DNA of 64,000 nucleotides from Ophioderma brevispina (GCA_023653785.1 JAMKCH010044282.1:1-64000), one strand, 5' to 3'; shown: positions 11,189 to 23,360, counted from the stretch's first letter. Program-made: numbers and translations. The notes: generated by a model not told the origin, from the letters alone.

Positions 11189-12546
11189 GCTTTAATCAAT
11201 CTAATATTGAACCCATATGTTACCATTTTAGAATGTCATATTTTTGATAGGTGGCATTGTCTGCCCTTAAACTTTTTATTGGTTTATGCAGTTGTGGGAT
11301 GGAGATGTGGCGAAAGCAAAGTGATCACTATCAGCATAATTATAAAGGGTGAACTGAATTTCATATTGTTTTATTACATGAATAAGTAAATACAGGTATA
11401 ATATTCATAATGGTTTTATTTTATGTTGACTGACACTCCCAGTGGACAAGGGGGTTGTTAGGGACCCACACTAATAATCTAATTAACAGGGCAATGGATT
11501 TTAATTTTTTTCATGAAAGATGCATATCCAAAAAGATGGACAAATGCAAGAAATACGAATCTGAAAAAATATATCGTCGGTCGTAAAACTGGCAAAATTT
11601 AATTTGCGGCGGGTCCCAAGGACCCTTGTATCCATTTAAAGGAGAACCCGCATAATAAATACTATTATAAAATATACTCTATAAAATAATTATTGACCAC
11701 ATATCGAGTGGTTTCATCGCAAAACAGAATTATATTAACTATAACAATGAATTTATACCATTAGTCTGACCATGTGCTATTTAAAAATCACGCTAGTGTA
11801 TAACATGTTATGCGATATGACCGGCACGTTTGCATCATACACGCCATAGAAAATACACATTATGAAAGAGTCACATGTGAAGGTGTATGATGCTACTGTG
11901 CCACCCGTATTGCATGACACATGGTGGACAATATTAAACACAATATTAGTTTACACACATGCCAAGTTGGCAAGTAGTTGAGGACACTTAGACTGCAGAT
12001 TGTTGGTGCGTGTAATTTTTATAGTTGCTCATTTGTGGTTTTAAACTTGCAACATCAACGTATAAGCCGCTTCGGTTTATAAGCTGCGGCATCCTTTGAA
12101 GCCTTTAAAAACAACGTATAAGCTGTGGCTAATGTTCCGAAAACTACAGTACATATCCCATATACACTTGCACAAATTTCAAATAGTGCATGGTCTGACA
12201 AAATATTTTTAATTTTTATGGTTAGTATAATTCCGTTTGTCCATGAAACTACTCGATGTGTGTTCAATAATTATTTTTATAGCGTATATAGTACAAGTTA
12301 TTCTTAGTTCAGGTTCTCCTGTAAGTATTAATACTCTTGTGCCCTCCATAGTGTCTGCTGATATTACAGACTATTGAAGAGTGCATACAGTACGATTCAA
12401 CACTTGATGCAATTAAATGTGTCCTCGGGCATGTGGGAAAATCGTGATTGCCTTGATGTGCTCTGGATACAAAAATTATTCCTGCCTATGTAGTACTGAA
12501 CACTGTAGTGTACAGAAGAACTGGTCCATTTAGTTTGAAGTGATCA
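11189..12546. other. Gene-less stretch
   Basis: Short open frames only. A small local repeat at 12057-12122 contains 'ACGTATAAGC' twice and 'TTTATAAGCTGCGGC' once. 'GGGACCC' occurs in opposite contexts at about 11461 and 11612, but I cannot define an element. Confidence 0.35.
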
Positions 12547-12881
12547 TGATGCTTTAAAGTGGGAAAACTTCATCAAATTACAAAACTGGAAGTGAATGCT
12601 TTAATAATTATTATTTTTGGCATACAAAGGTCAAGTTTAGTAAGTTTTGACACTGGCACCTTAAAAATCATCACTCCTGATGAGGCAGCATGATTGCCAT
12701 GATAATACCATGAGACAAAGTTTGCACCATCTTGCAGGTTGGCCTGTACTGTCAAATGGTCCCTATACCTTTGCCTTGTCCCCTGAGCATACTTAGAGAA
12801 AGACTAATAAGTTTCTGTATGTGGTGTATAATCATTTTAAAGTTTGTAATTTGATAAAGTTTCCCTCACTTTAAAGCATCA
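12547..12881. mobile_element. MITE with TGATGCTTTAAAGTG terminal inverted repeats
   Basis: Left end 'TGATGCTTTAAAGTGGG...AAACTTCATCAAATTACAAA'. Right end 'TTTGTAATTTGATAAAGTTT...CCCTCACTTTAAAGCATCA' mirrors it over about 38 bases. A TTAA lies inside both ends. The length is 335 bases. It is non-coding; the minus-strand open frame at 12573-12755 lies inside it. Confidence 0.85.
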
Positions 12882-13266
12882 CTTCAGTGCAAACCAAACT
12901 TGTTAAAATGATCAGTGGGTGGGAGCAAAGGAAGTAGAGGTTAAGGATCATGAAGGGTCATATTGGGTTAAAATAGGTTATTTTTTGGTTAAAGGTTTGC
13001 AATTTGGTTCACACATTTTAAAGTACCACCTCATTTCTAACTAACCTTATAGTAGCGGGCATGATTCCTGTTACATGTTGCCAAGTACACTTGCATGCCC
13101 GCCGAAACAGTGCTCCATCTGTTTGCACGTTGGCGCAGTGCGAGACGCACACGTATACCATGTAACACAATTATGGCTGAGAGTATAGTAACAATGATCA
13201 ATGCTTGAGAGGAAAGGACTGATCCAAGGAAATTGAAGTCATGTTGGGTCAAATTGTTAGGGTACA
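12882..13266. other. Gene-less stretch
   Basis: Includes a 79-codon minus-strand frame (13037-13276) without recognisable motifs that runs into the next repeat. Nothing else seen. Confidence 0.35.
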
Positions 13267-13621
13267 TTAAAGACACTATCAGTGATTTGAAAAATATTTG
13301 AAATTTGCAGGAATAGCTTCAAAGTGAAGGATAAGTCTGTAGAATCCTCATAAGTTACCTTTTCCAGCTGTAGAATTGACAGAAAAGGAAGAAAGCGGCA
13401 GTGTTCCAAGATACGATTCTCCATTCAATTACGTGTTGTAGTAAGTGTCCGAACGGACAGTAATGACTAAAATCTCCGATTCTGTCCTTATTAGGTCACT
13501 TCTGGTCTTATCATTTGCAGGGTATGTTAGGATACCTGTACTTGTTACATACATGCAAAAATCTGATTTTTGATGATTTTTTCAATTTGCTGATTTAGCA
13601 AATCACTGATAGTGTCTTTAA
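13267..13621. mobile_element. TTAA-flanked MITE (ends AGACACTATCAGTGATTTG), copy A
   Basis: Both ends carry TTAA followed by AGACACTATCAGTGATTTG, in inverted orientation and near perfect for about 23 bases. An inverted, highly similar copy is at 56144-56486 (shared interior includes 'GTCCGAACGGACAGTAATGA' and 'CCATTCAATTACGTGTTGTA'). The TTAA target and absence of coding sequence suggest mobilisation by a piggyBac-type transposase. Confidence 0.85.
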
Positions 13622-15329
13622 AGGTGCACTGTTTCCTGATCCCAACTTGATAAGGACCTGTGATTCAAGAACTACCTTGTTTTTCAGAATGTTTATTCTG
13701 TGGTGTTAAGTTTGATTTTATATTTTTCGGCTATACCTTATGATATCACACAGACGTACTTGTAGGGGGAGGATGAAAGTCGTGGCTTGTGTTTGAACAA
13801 AGAAATGGACCCAAAGTTTGGTGAAGCAAAGTCTGAACAATGCTGCAGAATTATTGTGTCATCTTATTTTTCTCTCTTCAAATTGATTCCAGCCATTTAC
13901 TAAGAAAAGCAGGGATGAAATTTTCAGGAATTGAATTCAGGAAAGATGGTCTGTTTTTATGTTGTAGAATTTAACTTCCACCTTTTTATGTCAAAAAATG
14001 CAGAGAAATGAAATATTTTGGACATTTTCAGGATTTGGACTGATTTGGTATTTCCATCCGAGTGTAAGCTATATAAATATACATCTTTATCCTCATATAC
14101 CAGGATACAGTTACATGGTGTATAGACCGTTAAAGGTTGATGAATTGGTATTTATATATCACCTTTTTTGATATTTGCATATCATTCAATTGGTCATATA
14201 TCATTCTTGGTTGTATCATTGTTGTACTGTGTGGTCAGGGTATGTTAGTTGGTAATCATATAACTGTACAGATATTTTTATACAAAAATGTGATAATTTC
14301 TGAGGGTAATTGTAAGAAACAGCTTGAAACTTTAGTTGATAAAATTAAAACAAGTTAATGTCAGAATCACAGCAGCTTGGCAAAATAATAATGCAAACTA
14401 AATCGTTGCAAGCATGATATTTTAAATTTACCACTTATAATGGTTAATGAAAGTTCCTGCTTGCGAATATTCTTCCAGTGGGCATTAAGGAAATGTAGGT
14501 TTGCAGAAATTGCATGGTATAAAAATGGGATGTCTCCAAATTCCAAATTATCTTGTTGCTCTTATGCTTCAGTAGTTATGCAAGAATTTTCCCCCTTTGC
14601 ACAATCTCCAAAAATTGTGCCCCTCGCTGGTTTCCCACAAGTGGGAGACTGCTGGGAAGTCATCAATATCAATAAATTCCCAGCAGTTACTCTCCCCGTT
14701 CCTTGGAGTCCAAGGTGCACTGAAACCAGTGAGCAGTTGATTTGAGCCATCATCAGCTTCTGTTTCTGTACCCATTATTCTTATTTCAGACTCTATATAA
14801 TGGCAAAAATGTAATTGGAATTGAGGCCATACATGTTTTGTAAACTTTACGTATCCACAAGTCATTGGTAATAGCTTGTGGTAGTGTCAGGATTTATTCA
14901 GCTGAGTAACCTGTTCCGGGGCGACTGTTATCCATGATACGGACACTCCTAACATGGCCCACTTTTGAGGCTGGGGGAAGATTGGGTTTTCACTCTACTC
15001 TTATATTCAAAACTGGCTGCGATACACATGTACAGTTGTGACTCTCTGTACACGTGACTGACGGCTTAAGATCCCCTCCGAAGAATGGAATGCTTTCATG
15101 ATTCATTTGCCCAATTACAAGTGAACCATGGAGGAGAGGGGTATTCTGTTTTTATTCAATAGCTGGTATACAGATCAAATCCAGAATTGAATACCAGAAT
15201 AAATCGTCAGGAAGGGCATCCAGTCAATTATCTTTTGCTCCAATAAATCCTCACACAGCAGTATTGCTAAGTGTGAGGTGTAACAGGCCACCTTCGTTTA
15301 GCGGGGACAAACCGGATTTAAAACTTTGG
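13622..15329. other. Gene-less stretch
   Basis: Contains a short hairpin-like patch at about 14649-14690 ('CTGCTGGGAAG' versus 'TTCCCAGCAG') and overlapping open frames of up to 101 codons (14440-14865, both strands) that look non-coding. 15199-15330 may be the body of the SINE that follows. Confidence 0.35.
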
Positions 15330-15447
15330 TTTAACTAACTAACTAACTAATAAATCCCAGCAATTATATCCACTGGGATTCAACCCTGGGATTTTTGGTA
15401 AATTACGCCACAGGCAAGCACCCTAACCACTAGGCCACGCTCTCCCA
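15330..15447 (-). mobile_element. tRNA-derived SINE (head plus TTAG tail)
   Basis: Read on the minus strand, 'GGGAGAGCGTGGCCTAGTGG' is followed by TTAGGGTGC, giving a tRNA-like A box. 'GGGTTGAATCCC' about 50 bases later is a pol III B box. The tail is 'TTAGTTAGTTAGTTAG' (15332-15350 on +), a typical SINE tail of short repeats. Cloverleaf pairing is incomplete, so this is a retroposon rather than a tRNA gene. Confidence 0.65.
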
Positions 15448-16854
15448 CTGAACTTACTAGGCAGTAGTTAACTCTGCTTGAAGACATTTAGGAATAACAT
15501 ACATATGTTGGATAAGCCAATGTTTAAAATAACCCAGGTCACACCTTGAGTAGTATTTAAAGCAATCATAGTACATTTTTAAAAGGGCCTCCAGTTTTCC
15601 AAATTTGAAAATTCTTATGCAGTTACTTGTAACTATACCTGTGAACTGCAATGCTCAAAATTGGATATTTGTCATAAAACAAGGGATTTGTAATTAGAAA
15701 TGAAGATCCAGGATGTAATTTAAAGGCGGTGCTGGAAACGCCAAACTTATCTCGGTCCATTTTGAAATGGTGCCACCTCAAGAATATGATAACTTGACTT
15801 GCGTGAGCTGAGGAAACATCTATTGGATGAGCGTAGACAAGTACATGGTACTAGTTCCTGGCTCTTTCATATTGGAAGGATGTTTCCATGGCCATTGAAT
15901 TATTATCGGGTATCCTCACTCTTAAAGGTGCTTGTTCTGGTTTATGTCTATTGTGTTCTCTACTATATGGGAGCCTGGCATTTGCAAATATGCCCCATCA
16001 AGTACCATGGGAAACAAAGTTGCAGTTAAAGTCCTTTTGCAACAAGGAAAATATCAAGCGCTTATATTCACAAGTATAGTTTAATAGCCAATTACCAATG
16101 CAACTGTGCAAAGATATTTTTTTAAATTGGGGGTGGGGGGGCAATCTTCCAAAATGTGCTATTTTTGATTTAAATTGAATGATGATTGCAGGAATGGGTA
16201 CAGGTACAGGAGCTTTGAATAAGTCATGCTGAAGTCAAGTAGAATTGGTTTCTTTGCTTTTGTAGTGCTCAATTTGATCCAAGATAAACTGAAATACATG
16301 ATAACTGCATTGGTTCAAAGTAAAGATAATTCCATTAGTATTTGCCATCTTAGAGTGTGGGAGGGTTAAGTTAACTGTTAAATGGTATGTACTGCCTAAT
16401 AAATTATGTCACATAAAACATTTGCTCTCTTTATGACTAAGTCTGAAATTCTAAGTGCCTGATTAGTTGAGTGTATCATTAATTGTCATTCTGGTCAAGT
16501 GATTTGATATCACTGAAATAAGGAGAACATGGACAACCTTATACCCACGATGTATAAAACTACTTTCACCACAAAATACTTGCATTTGTTGGTATTCAAC
16601 ATCGTATCAAGTACCTACATACATTGAATATTACTGATTGCTTGCGAGGCTGCGAGCTGTGCTCCCTTAGTTTGTGAGTTCATTCTGGATATGCCAATGC
16701 AAGCATGTACTTAGAGCAAACAAAGATGGGTGAAAATGCTGCATTTGTGAATATCTTGAAATGTTTGTTCTTGCAGGATAAAATGGTGGCCAGTCCAGGT
16801 TCTCTTCTTCATTTTAAATTACCTTCATTGTAACACAGTTTCAATGTAAATTCT
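15448..16854. other. Gene-less stretch
   Basis: Two overlapping frames at 15799-16079 (63 and 76 codons) have hydrophobic stretches but no supporting context. A G-run lies at 16129-16141. No element ends recognised. Confidence 0.35.
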
Positions 16855-17086
16855 TCAAAAAAGTTTGGAAACTTTTTTGTTGAGTTATATCTTATTTTAT
16901 TTGAAGTTTGTTTTAATTGTGATCAATGAAAAGGCCATTCTTTTCTCTTTACAGTGACACCTCATTTCTAACAATCACTTATTCCATGGCTGAGTACCTC
17001 TCCTTTGATACAGGCAGGTCTCAAACAAAATGTGCCATACCGATGCAACTGATGGAACTGATAGTTCTTTTGGAGACATAATAGAC
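16855..17086. mobile_element. Truncated copy B of the 6977-7412 MITE
   Basis: The left half of the 6977 family ('AAGTTTGGAAACTTTTTTG', 'GGCTGAGTACCTCTCC', 'GCAGGTCTCAAACAAAATG', 'GCAACTGATGGAACTGAT') is present at high similarity. It stops at about 17086 ('GGAGACATAATAG'). The right end is missing. Confidence 0.8.
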
Positions 17087-17197
17087 GGGTACATCCCAGG
17101 TCATAACTAATCTACTTTCCTACCACATATTCACTAGTATTTTTATGTATATACTATAATCTTCAAAATAAGCTTTTGGGCCACCCAGATTTTTTAC

Positions 17198-17565
17198 TTA
17201 AAGTGACAGGAGGAGATTTTTTTAGGATACGAATTTCCCTCAAATTTCACTGGATCGGTTGTAGACCACCTACCGAGAACGTTTCGAAGGCTTATTGGAC
17301 AAACAGGTGCAAAAGAAAACCGCAAACCTTGTTTTGAACTTACCTGCTGTCGTGATCGTTCCCCATAGAAAACCGTGCTTTGACTTTCTGTCGTGCACGA
17401 CAGAAACTTCTAAATTATCATCTTATTACATAAAGACGGCGTATTCGGCTTATTCACTTCAGATGTGATCTAATACATTGGTAAGCATTCCAAATATGTA
17501 AAAAACCGGGGTACGAGAAAAATTGGGGGCCGCTTCTTCCTGGAAATCTCCTCATGTCTCTTTAA
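17198..17565. mobile_element. TTAA-flanked MITE (ends AGTGACAGGAGGAGATTT)
   Basis: TTAA at 17198-17201 and 17562-17565. Ends 'TTAAAGTGACAGGAGGAGA' and 'TCTCCTCATGTCTCTTTAA' are inverted. Non-coding, about 360 bases. It shares its right TTAA with the next element, so the two lie back to back. Confidence 0.8.
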
Positions 17566-18381
17566 AGCGGCACTGGCACATTTTTGCTCTCAAATGATAG
17601 TCTAGGCCATTGGAAGAACAGAGATATATTTTACACATAAAAATAACATACCTCAAAACAGATATGGACATTGATATGAGGATAAAGACATCCAGGTAAT
17701 TTGTAGGCCAACTTTTAAGTTTTCCATAACTTCAATCAACAAATGTGTATATTACATGAATATTTCTGACTCGTACCACTGATATTAAAACCACAAAGGT
17801 TATAGACCGATCAAACAGTGTGCATAGCGTGCGTGTTCTTGTGTTAAACGCCATTTTCGTCGTCTGCTGAATTAAAGGTGCTGCTTGCAACAAGAGATTT
17901 CACATATCAGGTGTTCCTAAAAAATTGAAAGTACTGATTTTTGCCCTGATGTTAAAGTTTCCCATCAAAAATATCCCCATCTGAAAGGATTAAGCTGAGA
18001 AATGTTTCTTTGGTACAAAATACAAAATTCAGCCTATTGTTTTATACTGAAATATAAGCAAATCAAAATCACCTTTTATCTCTCTTTTAAGACATTTTCT
18101 GCAGCCAAATACAAATTAAGACATCTAATGAGTGTCTAACCTATATGAAATTACTATTATGACACAATACCTGGGTGCCTCAAAATCTCTCGTTGCACCT
18201 TTAACGTCGCCGGCGACGTTAAATTATAAAATCGTTCTGTTTACCCATAAGGAAGCTGATTTGGTCTTAATCATTTCGGTTGAGGGCTTTTGTATATAAA
18301 AGCCTTACAGCCATGCAAAAATATTGATTTTGAAAAATCTTGAGGGCGCACTATTTTTCAAATGTGCCAGTGTCTCTTTAA
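17562..18381. mobile_element. TTAA-flanked MITE, inverted relative of 5307-5851, carrying a nested element
   Basis: Ends 'TTAAAGCGGCACTGGCACA' (from 17562) and 'TGTGCCAGTGTCTCTTTAA' (to 18381). The interior is the reverse complement of 5307-5851 (for example 'CAAATGATAGTCTAGGCC' versus 'GGCCTAGACTATCATTTG'). An additional TTAA-flanked insertion occupies 17872-18204. Confidence 0.85.
17872..18204. mobile_element. Nested TTAA-flanked MITE (ends AGGTGCAACGAGAGATTT)
   Basis: TTAA at 17872-17875 and 18201-18204 flanks a 325-base insert with inverted ends 'AGGTGCTGCTTGCAACAAG' and 'AATCTCTCGTTGCACCT'. The related copy at 5473-5492 lacks it, with a single TTAA region between the same flanks. That identifies this as a clean insertion with a TTAA target duplication. 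Confidence 0.85.
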
Positions 18382-18590
18382 AAACAATATGGTGGCCAAA
18401 ATACAAATTCTTACTAAAAATGGCTAAAACCGTATTTTTTCCGTTGAGAAATTCACACAAAAACTCTTAATTTCCCATTTTAATTTACAAGCACATTGCT
18501 CTTTGCTTTTGACAAAGTGAGATTTCAAATTATCGAAAGAATTCAAAATGGCCACCACAAACGCTCAATACATTGTTGGATTGCCTTAAG

Positions 18591-19418
18591 TTTATTCTTA
18601 AGGACATTATCGTAATATAACTGATGCATTGTTAACTTATTGTTGAGCTACTACAAGAAAACATATGGCTATCATTGTTTCTCAAAATAGCAGCTAAAAA
18701 AATTCAAAATGGCTTATATTTAGGTTAATTACAGTAATGTATTACTTCAACTATGTTGTTGGGAATTATTTCGTTCTCTAAATGGTGTCATTACAATTAT
18801 TTATTACTAAATTATATATAGCTACTGATTATCTTTAAAACAGCTGGAAAATTCAAGATGGCTAACAAATTCATGTAAAATACACGTTTTTAGTCAAAAT
18901 TGCATTTTACCGCCATTTGTATTTCTTATTGGCCGCCATTTTGGGCAAAATGATAGTCCATAGTTTTTCTGGTAGTTGTTCAACAATTATATAATAATGC
19001 ATTATTTTTAAAATTACGCCTATATTGTAATATTAAACTTATAGTTAGCTAATTGTATTTAGCGTTTGTGACGGCCATTTTTAAGTATTTGGGTTACGTG
19101 GACAACATATTGAAAGTTTTATTGTGTAGCTGCAAAGATCTACGCTTTCGTACATTAAAGTGGTTAAATGTTGATTTTATGAGTGCATTTTATAATTGTT
19201 AGCTAATTTTTGGTCACGATTGAGATTTTGGCCGCCATTTTGTTTTAAAGTAACATTTCACTGTGGCCCAACAGCTTGTTTGAAACAATATTGTTATGCA
19301 ACCTTAAAACACTAGTAAATATGATTCAGGAAACATGTTAATTATGTTTGGAATAACATCCCTCGTCTAAACTACTAAACTAATTTCCTCCCACATGCTC
19401 AAAAGTAGTGTACCCCAG
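18591..19418. other. Gene-less AT-rich stretch with recurrent 'AAAATGGC(G/C)GCC' phrases
   Basis: Short phrases such as 'TTCAAAATGGC', 'GGCCGCCATTTTG' and 'ACGGCCATTTTTAAG' recur on both strands at irregular spacing, suggesting very old copies of the repeat at 19585. No gene. Confidence 0.4.
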
Positions 19419-19419
19419 G

Positions 19420-19590
19420 CTCCAAAATAACCTAAGGCACCTAAGACAATTTGGCCTTGGGTGCCCCTACCATTTGTCTTGGTGCCCTAAAAAATTTGCT
19501 CTTCTTTAACATGTAATGCCTTGGTGCCCTTTTAAAATTGGGCAAAATTGCCTTGCCCGCCCTAATTCTTATTTTGGAGCCTGGTACCCG
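19420..19590. mobile_element. Short MITE with CAGGCTCCAAAATAA ends
   Basis: Perfect inverted ends 'CAGGCTCCAAAATAA' and 'TTATTTTGGAGCCTG' enclose about 165 bases. The interior is made of tandem 'CTTGGTGCCCTAAAA'-like phrases. Flanking 'GTACC' occurs on both sides in nearly the same form, a possible target duplication. Confidence 0.75.
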
Positions 19591-20088
19591 CAGGTCATAT
19601 CTAAACTAGCTCTTGCCACTTTTCAGCAGTGCTTTTATGTTGTATAGGTATATGATTTATAATAAGCTTTTGGGCCACCCTGATTTTTTAATTTTAAAGA
19701 AAATGGCGGCCAAAATACCAATTTTGACCCAAAATGAGCTAAAAATGTTTATACCCGTCAACAAACGTACACAAAACTCAAAAATGGGCTCTTAATGTAC
19801 AGAGGCATAGGTCTTTACATCTACAAAGCAAAATGTCTATTTGTTTGAGGACGGTCGTAACCCAAAGAAGTCAAAATGGCTGCCACAATCGTTATATAGA
19901 AGTAAGCATAACAATAACGTTATTCTTTAGAATGTGATCGTAATCTTAATGATGCATGATCAAATTATTGTCGTGCTGCTACCGGAACACCTATGGGCTA
20001 TCAATATGCTAAAAAATTTTATCCCCCTGGCTTGAAAAGCAGTAGGGGGATTTTGCGAGAGTGCACATGTCCGTATGTATATATTTGT
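19591..20088. repeat. Uninterrupted relative of the 17095-18590 repeat
   Basis: 'CAGGTCATATCTAAACTAGC', 'AAGCTTTTGGGCCACCC' and 'AAAATGGCTGCCACAATCG' appear in the same order as in the split copy. It provides the empty site for the nested MITE block. It carries a 60-codon open frame (19613-19795) that is not convincing. Confidence 0.6.
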
Positions 20089-20403
20089 GTTCCAGTTTGG
20101 TTAAGTTTTCGTTTTTCACATCTTGTTGGAAAAACTTAAGTCCAATTTAAACCAGGCCTGGGGTTAAGGTGCAGTAGGGGGTTCGTCATATGTGGATGAT
20201 GTCAAAGGTCATCTGAGGTCATGTTGTATGTGTACGTATGTGTGTTCTAGTTTGGTTAGGTTTTCGTTTTTCGCATCTCCTTCGAAAGGTTTAAGTCCTA
20301 TTTACTGTAAACCAGACTTGGGGTTAAGGTGCAATAGGGGTTCATTCATATGGGTTATGTCAAAGGTTATGTACTAAGGTCAAAGGTCATCTGCGGTCAT
20401 GTT
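20089..20403. repeat. Tandem duplication, about 155-base unit, with AGGTCA half-sites
   Basis: Two copies of a block with 'TTCTAGTTTGGTTAGGTTTT', 'GGGGTTAAGGTGCAATAGGG' and 'GTCAAAGGTCAT'. The second copy ends with a perfect direct repeat AGGTCA-A-AGGTCA (20377-20389), the DR1 architecture bound by nuclear receptors such as RXR and HNF4. It may belong to the same repeat family as 23361-23610. Confidence 0.7.
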
Positions 20404-20632
20404 CCAGACTGCAATCTTGCCAGGGGTATGATGCAAGTTTACCTGCTGTATTTTTATTATTCTTTTTTAGTCAGAAAAGAATGGTAGTCAGCGGCCTGAA
20501 AAAAAAGTGGGCCAAAAACACTAACAGAATTTCCGTATTTTGCATAGCTCATTAAAAAAGAAACATAGCACTCGGCGCTCGTGCTTGTTTGCCAAATGAC
20601 TTTTGGCTGCCGCCTTGCATATGAAGCAGCAG
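20404..20632. other. Short gene-less gap
   Basis: No feature seen between the tandem duplication and the LINE fragment. Confidence 0.35.
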
Positions 20633-21175
20633 CTAAATGTATTGAAGTTCATGGAGCCAGCCCATTTTTGACTGGTTGGGGTTTGAGAAGTCTATATCCA
20701 CCGTTGGATGAAAGGTAGGGCACTCATTTAGAATGTGATCTGCAGTCTGTGATGGAGAGCCACATTGGCAGGCTGGAGATGGTCGCAGCCCCAATAGGTA
20801 CATATTGCTATTAAAACTACCAACACCTGTGTGAATTCTGTTCAAGGTGACCCATTCCTTATGTGGAAGGTTGCTACCAGGTGGGAGTTCTGTCTTGGAG
20901 TATCTACCCAGGTGGTATTCCATATCTGTAGAACGTGGAATGGAGAGCTGGAGAGTTTAGCAGAAAGATCGACGAGAGCACAGTCTTGGTCTGCTGAGCT
21001 GGTGTGATTCTTTGACAATATTATGCAACAGGTGCTTGTTGTCCAACAGAGCCTTGTTCACCAGTTTATGTGTGTGATGTTCTCTCCAAAGCACTGCAGG
21101 TGTAATGCCTGAAAGCACTGGTAGAAACTCGGATGGAATGGGACTTTTTGGCCTAACACTTTTCCTGTGTAAGAC
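20633..21175 (-). pseudogene. LINE 3' fragment: reverse transcriptase C-terminal domain
   Basis: On the minus strand from about 21175 down, the translation runs through PVLSGITPAVLWREHHTHK and then, after one in-frame stop near 20952, a 96-codon open part (20923-20633). That part contains EWVTLNRIHTGVG and a zinc-knuckle-like C-Q-C-G...Q-T-A-D-H-I...C motif. This C-terminal signature (W-x-x-L-N-R-x-R-T-G then CxCG..QTxxHIxxxC) is typical of jockey/CR1-like non-LTR retrotransposons. The catalytic reverse transcriptase core is absent, so it is a 5'-truncated, inactive copy, as is usual for LINE insertions. Confidence 0.75.
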
Positions 21176-22458
21176 ACAACTAACAATGATTTAGAGACAA
21201 GCAAATCCTGGATGATCAACTAATCTATAAATCCTGATGAGTTGCTGTTCCTTTTTCCAAAGGCATTATGCTTAGTGTTATGCAATGCACAACCTTGGAT
21301 TAAGTGGTATTAGCTGCCTGCCAAGCTAGATTTCAAAAACACAAAAGAGAAACATCAAGAACATTCATTGTTTTGTTCCCTAGGTGACTGAGCACGAACA
21401 AAGCTACCCTATTCACACCGTAGAAAGGATATCACGCATGCGTAAATCGACTTTACTGCTAGTCACCGACTCCTGCGAGTCACCAACGGCACTTCGCGCC
21501 TGCGTAGTACATTTTCATTTATGCAAATACTTACGCTATTTATAGCACTCGATCCAGGCACGTAGCCACGGTCGACTGACCCGAGTTTAAGAAGGTATGC
21601 CCCAGAGAATCGGGCAGTATGGGAAAATGGTGGAAGATGGGGGTCAGCCAATTTCAACCATTTTTTGGTGATAAAACATGTGTGAGTAAATATTCACAAA
21701 AATAACTTTTAAAAAATCTGACATGCCCCCTCATGGAAATTTACATACCCCCTAAAATTGCCCCAAAATGCCCTCTTCTCAAACTTGTAAAATGTCATTT
21801 TACACCAACTTTGGACGCACGTTTGATACTTAAGATAACCACCAATGAACATTACCTTTTCTACATAAGATGTTGCATCATTTGTCTTTATTGGGGACTC
21901 TGAAAAATAATTGTGTCATTTGGAATGTTCCATTAATTTACAGGGGTGTAAGCTTATTTTCCACAATTTGAAAAATTCACGAAAACCTAAAATTTATGTC
22001 TACTTTGAGATATCATTGTCAAGTTGCCAGGATACTTATTTGATTGATCTTTGCTGGAGAAAAGCATTCATCCAAGGTTGTTAAAGAATTGTATTTAAAT
22101 CCATGGTGACGTATTTACTTTTAAGGATACACTGTCATTTAATATGCCATTTTTTAGCTTTTTGAACATAGTCATATTGACCTGGATGGCGCTTAAGTTA
22201 CCATCACTACTCTACTCGCTGTACTAGTCAGACTTTAAAAACAAATACATGTTTAAGGATCTTTAAAAGTATGCAATGTATTCTAACTAGTTACTTATGT
22301 CGGGTTATTCCACTTTTTTGGAGGGGTACCATTAACATGCGTGGTAAAAATTTATATTGGAAATCAATGTTAATGCTATTTTGGTCAATGGTCATCAACG
22401 AGAAACTGAAAATTGCAAGTATTAAACAATTTTTACAACACTCATATAGGGTGTACAC
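21176..22458. other. Gene-less stretch
   Basis: Nothing supported. Minus-strand frames at 21463-21657 and 22291-22548 are short and unremarkable. A small cluster of 'CACC(A/G)AC' phrases lies near 21465-21490. Confidence 0.3.
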
Positions 22459-22500
22459 GGATTGACCTCCCAATGACCCCATGTGACCTCTGACCTCATT
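22459..22500. promoter_or_regulatory. Cluster of TGACCT half-sites including a perfect DR1
   Basis: Five TGACC-type half-sites lie in about 40 bases, including TGACCT-C-TGACCT at 22484-22496 (direct repeat with one-base spacer on the complementary strand). It resembles the clusters at 20201-20389 and 23361-23550. Binding by nuclear receptors is inference from the motif only. Confidence 0.4.
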
Positions 22501-23360
22501 CACAAACTGCGATGGCAAACGACATGTATTTATTTGTGTTTGTAACATTCATATGGCATTCTCTTTCTTCATTCCATATCTCAATGTCTTCTACATTATC
22601 TATGCTTCTGCACTGTCTTCTGTATTATCTGTACCTTGCACTGTCTCTTCTGCACTGTCTGTGGTTTTCTCTCTTTGCTGGGCTGATATTTCTACTCCCG
22701 GGCCTCTAATTTTATTGGGGTAATGATAAAAATATGAACATTCTTCTCACACCAATATTTTAATTTTGATGGGAAAAGTGGGGCAAGAAAATGTTGTCAA
22801 TCAGGTTACACACCTTTATTGATGTAAAGTATTCTTGGATTTTTTCCTAATAATATTATTCCATGGTGTTGTGATTTTTATACTCTAATATGTTGCCTTA
22901 CTGTGTTACACAAAAACCACTTGGTGATAATGCTGAGCAATATTAAAATGCCATAATGGTATATTTATAGATTATTTGAACATAATCAATTTAAAATATT
23001 AAAAGTATCATAATGGTAGATTCTTCAAAGCTTACGAGTTTCACTAAGTCCAGGTTTGCACAATTGGACATTTCATAGTAATTAGGCCTAGGATTTAATT
23101 AGGATGTAAAAGCATCCTCCTTTGATACTGCACCACCTTTACTTTGGTTCCTAACACCTGTGAGTATACTGTCAACCAGCCTAACTCAGTCTTTCACCGC
23201 TCAAAGAAAGGGGAGCTATTGGAACCCCATAAAGAAACAAAACAAAAAATCAAATTCAAAACCACAAATCAAAAACAACTAGACTTGTTGCGGTTTCTCG
23301 GCTTTTGCGCTGTTCTCGGCTTAAGCTTGGCGGACCGCTCAGCCTATCCAGCCTATCTTA
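22501..23360. other. Gene-less stretch
   Basis: A pyrimidine-rich part at 22560-22700 repeats 'TGCACTGTCT(T/G)' loosely. The plus-strand frame at 23144-23368 (74 codons) is lysine-rich because of an A-rich patch and is not convincing. Confidence 0.3.

Larger units (their letters stand above)
17095..18590. repeat. Repeat related to 19585-19920, split by nested MITEs
   Basis: 17095-17197 ('CAGGTCATAACTAATCT', 'AAGCTTTTGGGCCACCC') and 18384-18590 ('GGTGGCCAAAATACAAATT', 'AAAATGGCCACCACAAACG') are collinear with 19585-19920. There the two halves are joined at 'AATTTTAAAGAAAATGGCGG'. The break at TTTAAA is exactly where the nested block 17198-18381 starts and ends. Confidence 0.75.

Noticed and set aside
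14440..14865. Plus- and minus-strand frames of about 100 codons
   Set aside because: They overlap each other on both strands around a short hairpin, with no domain and no coding-like bias.
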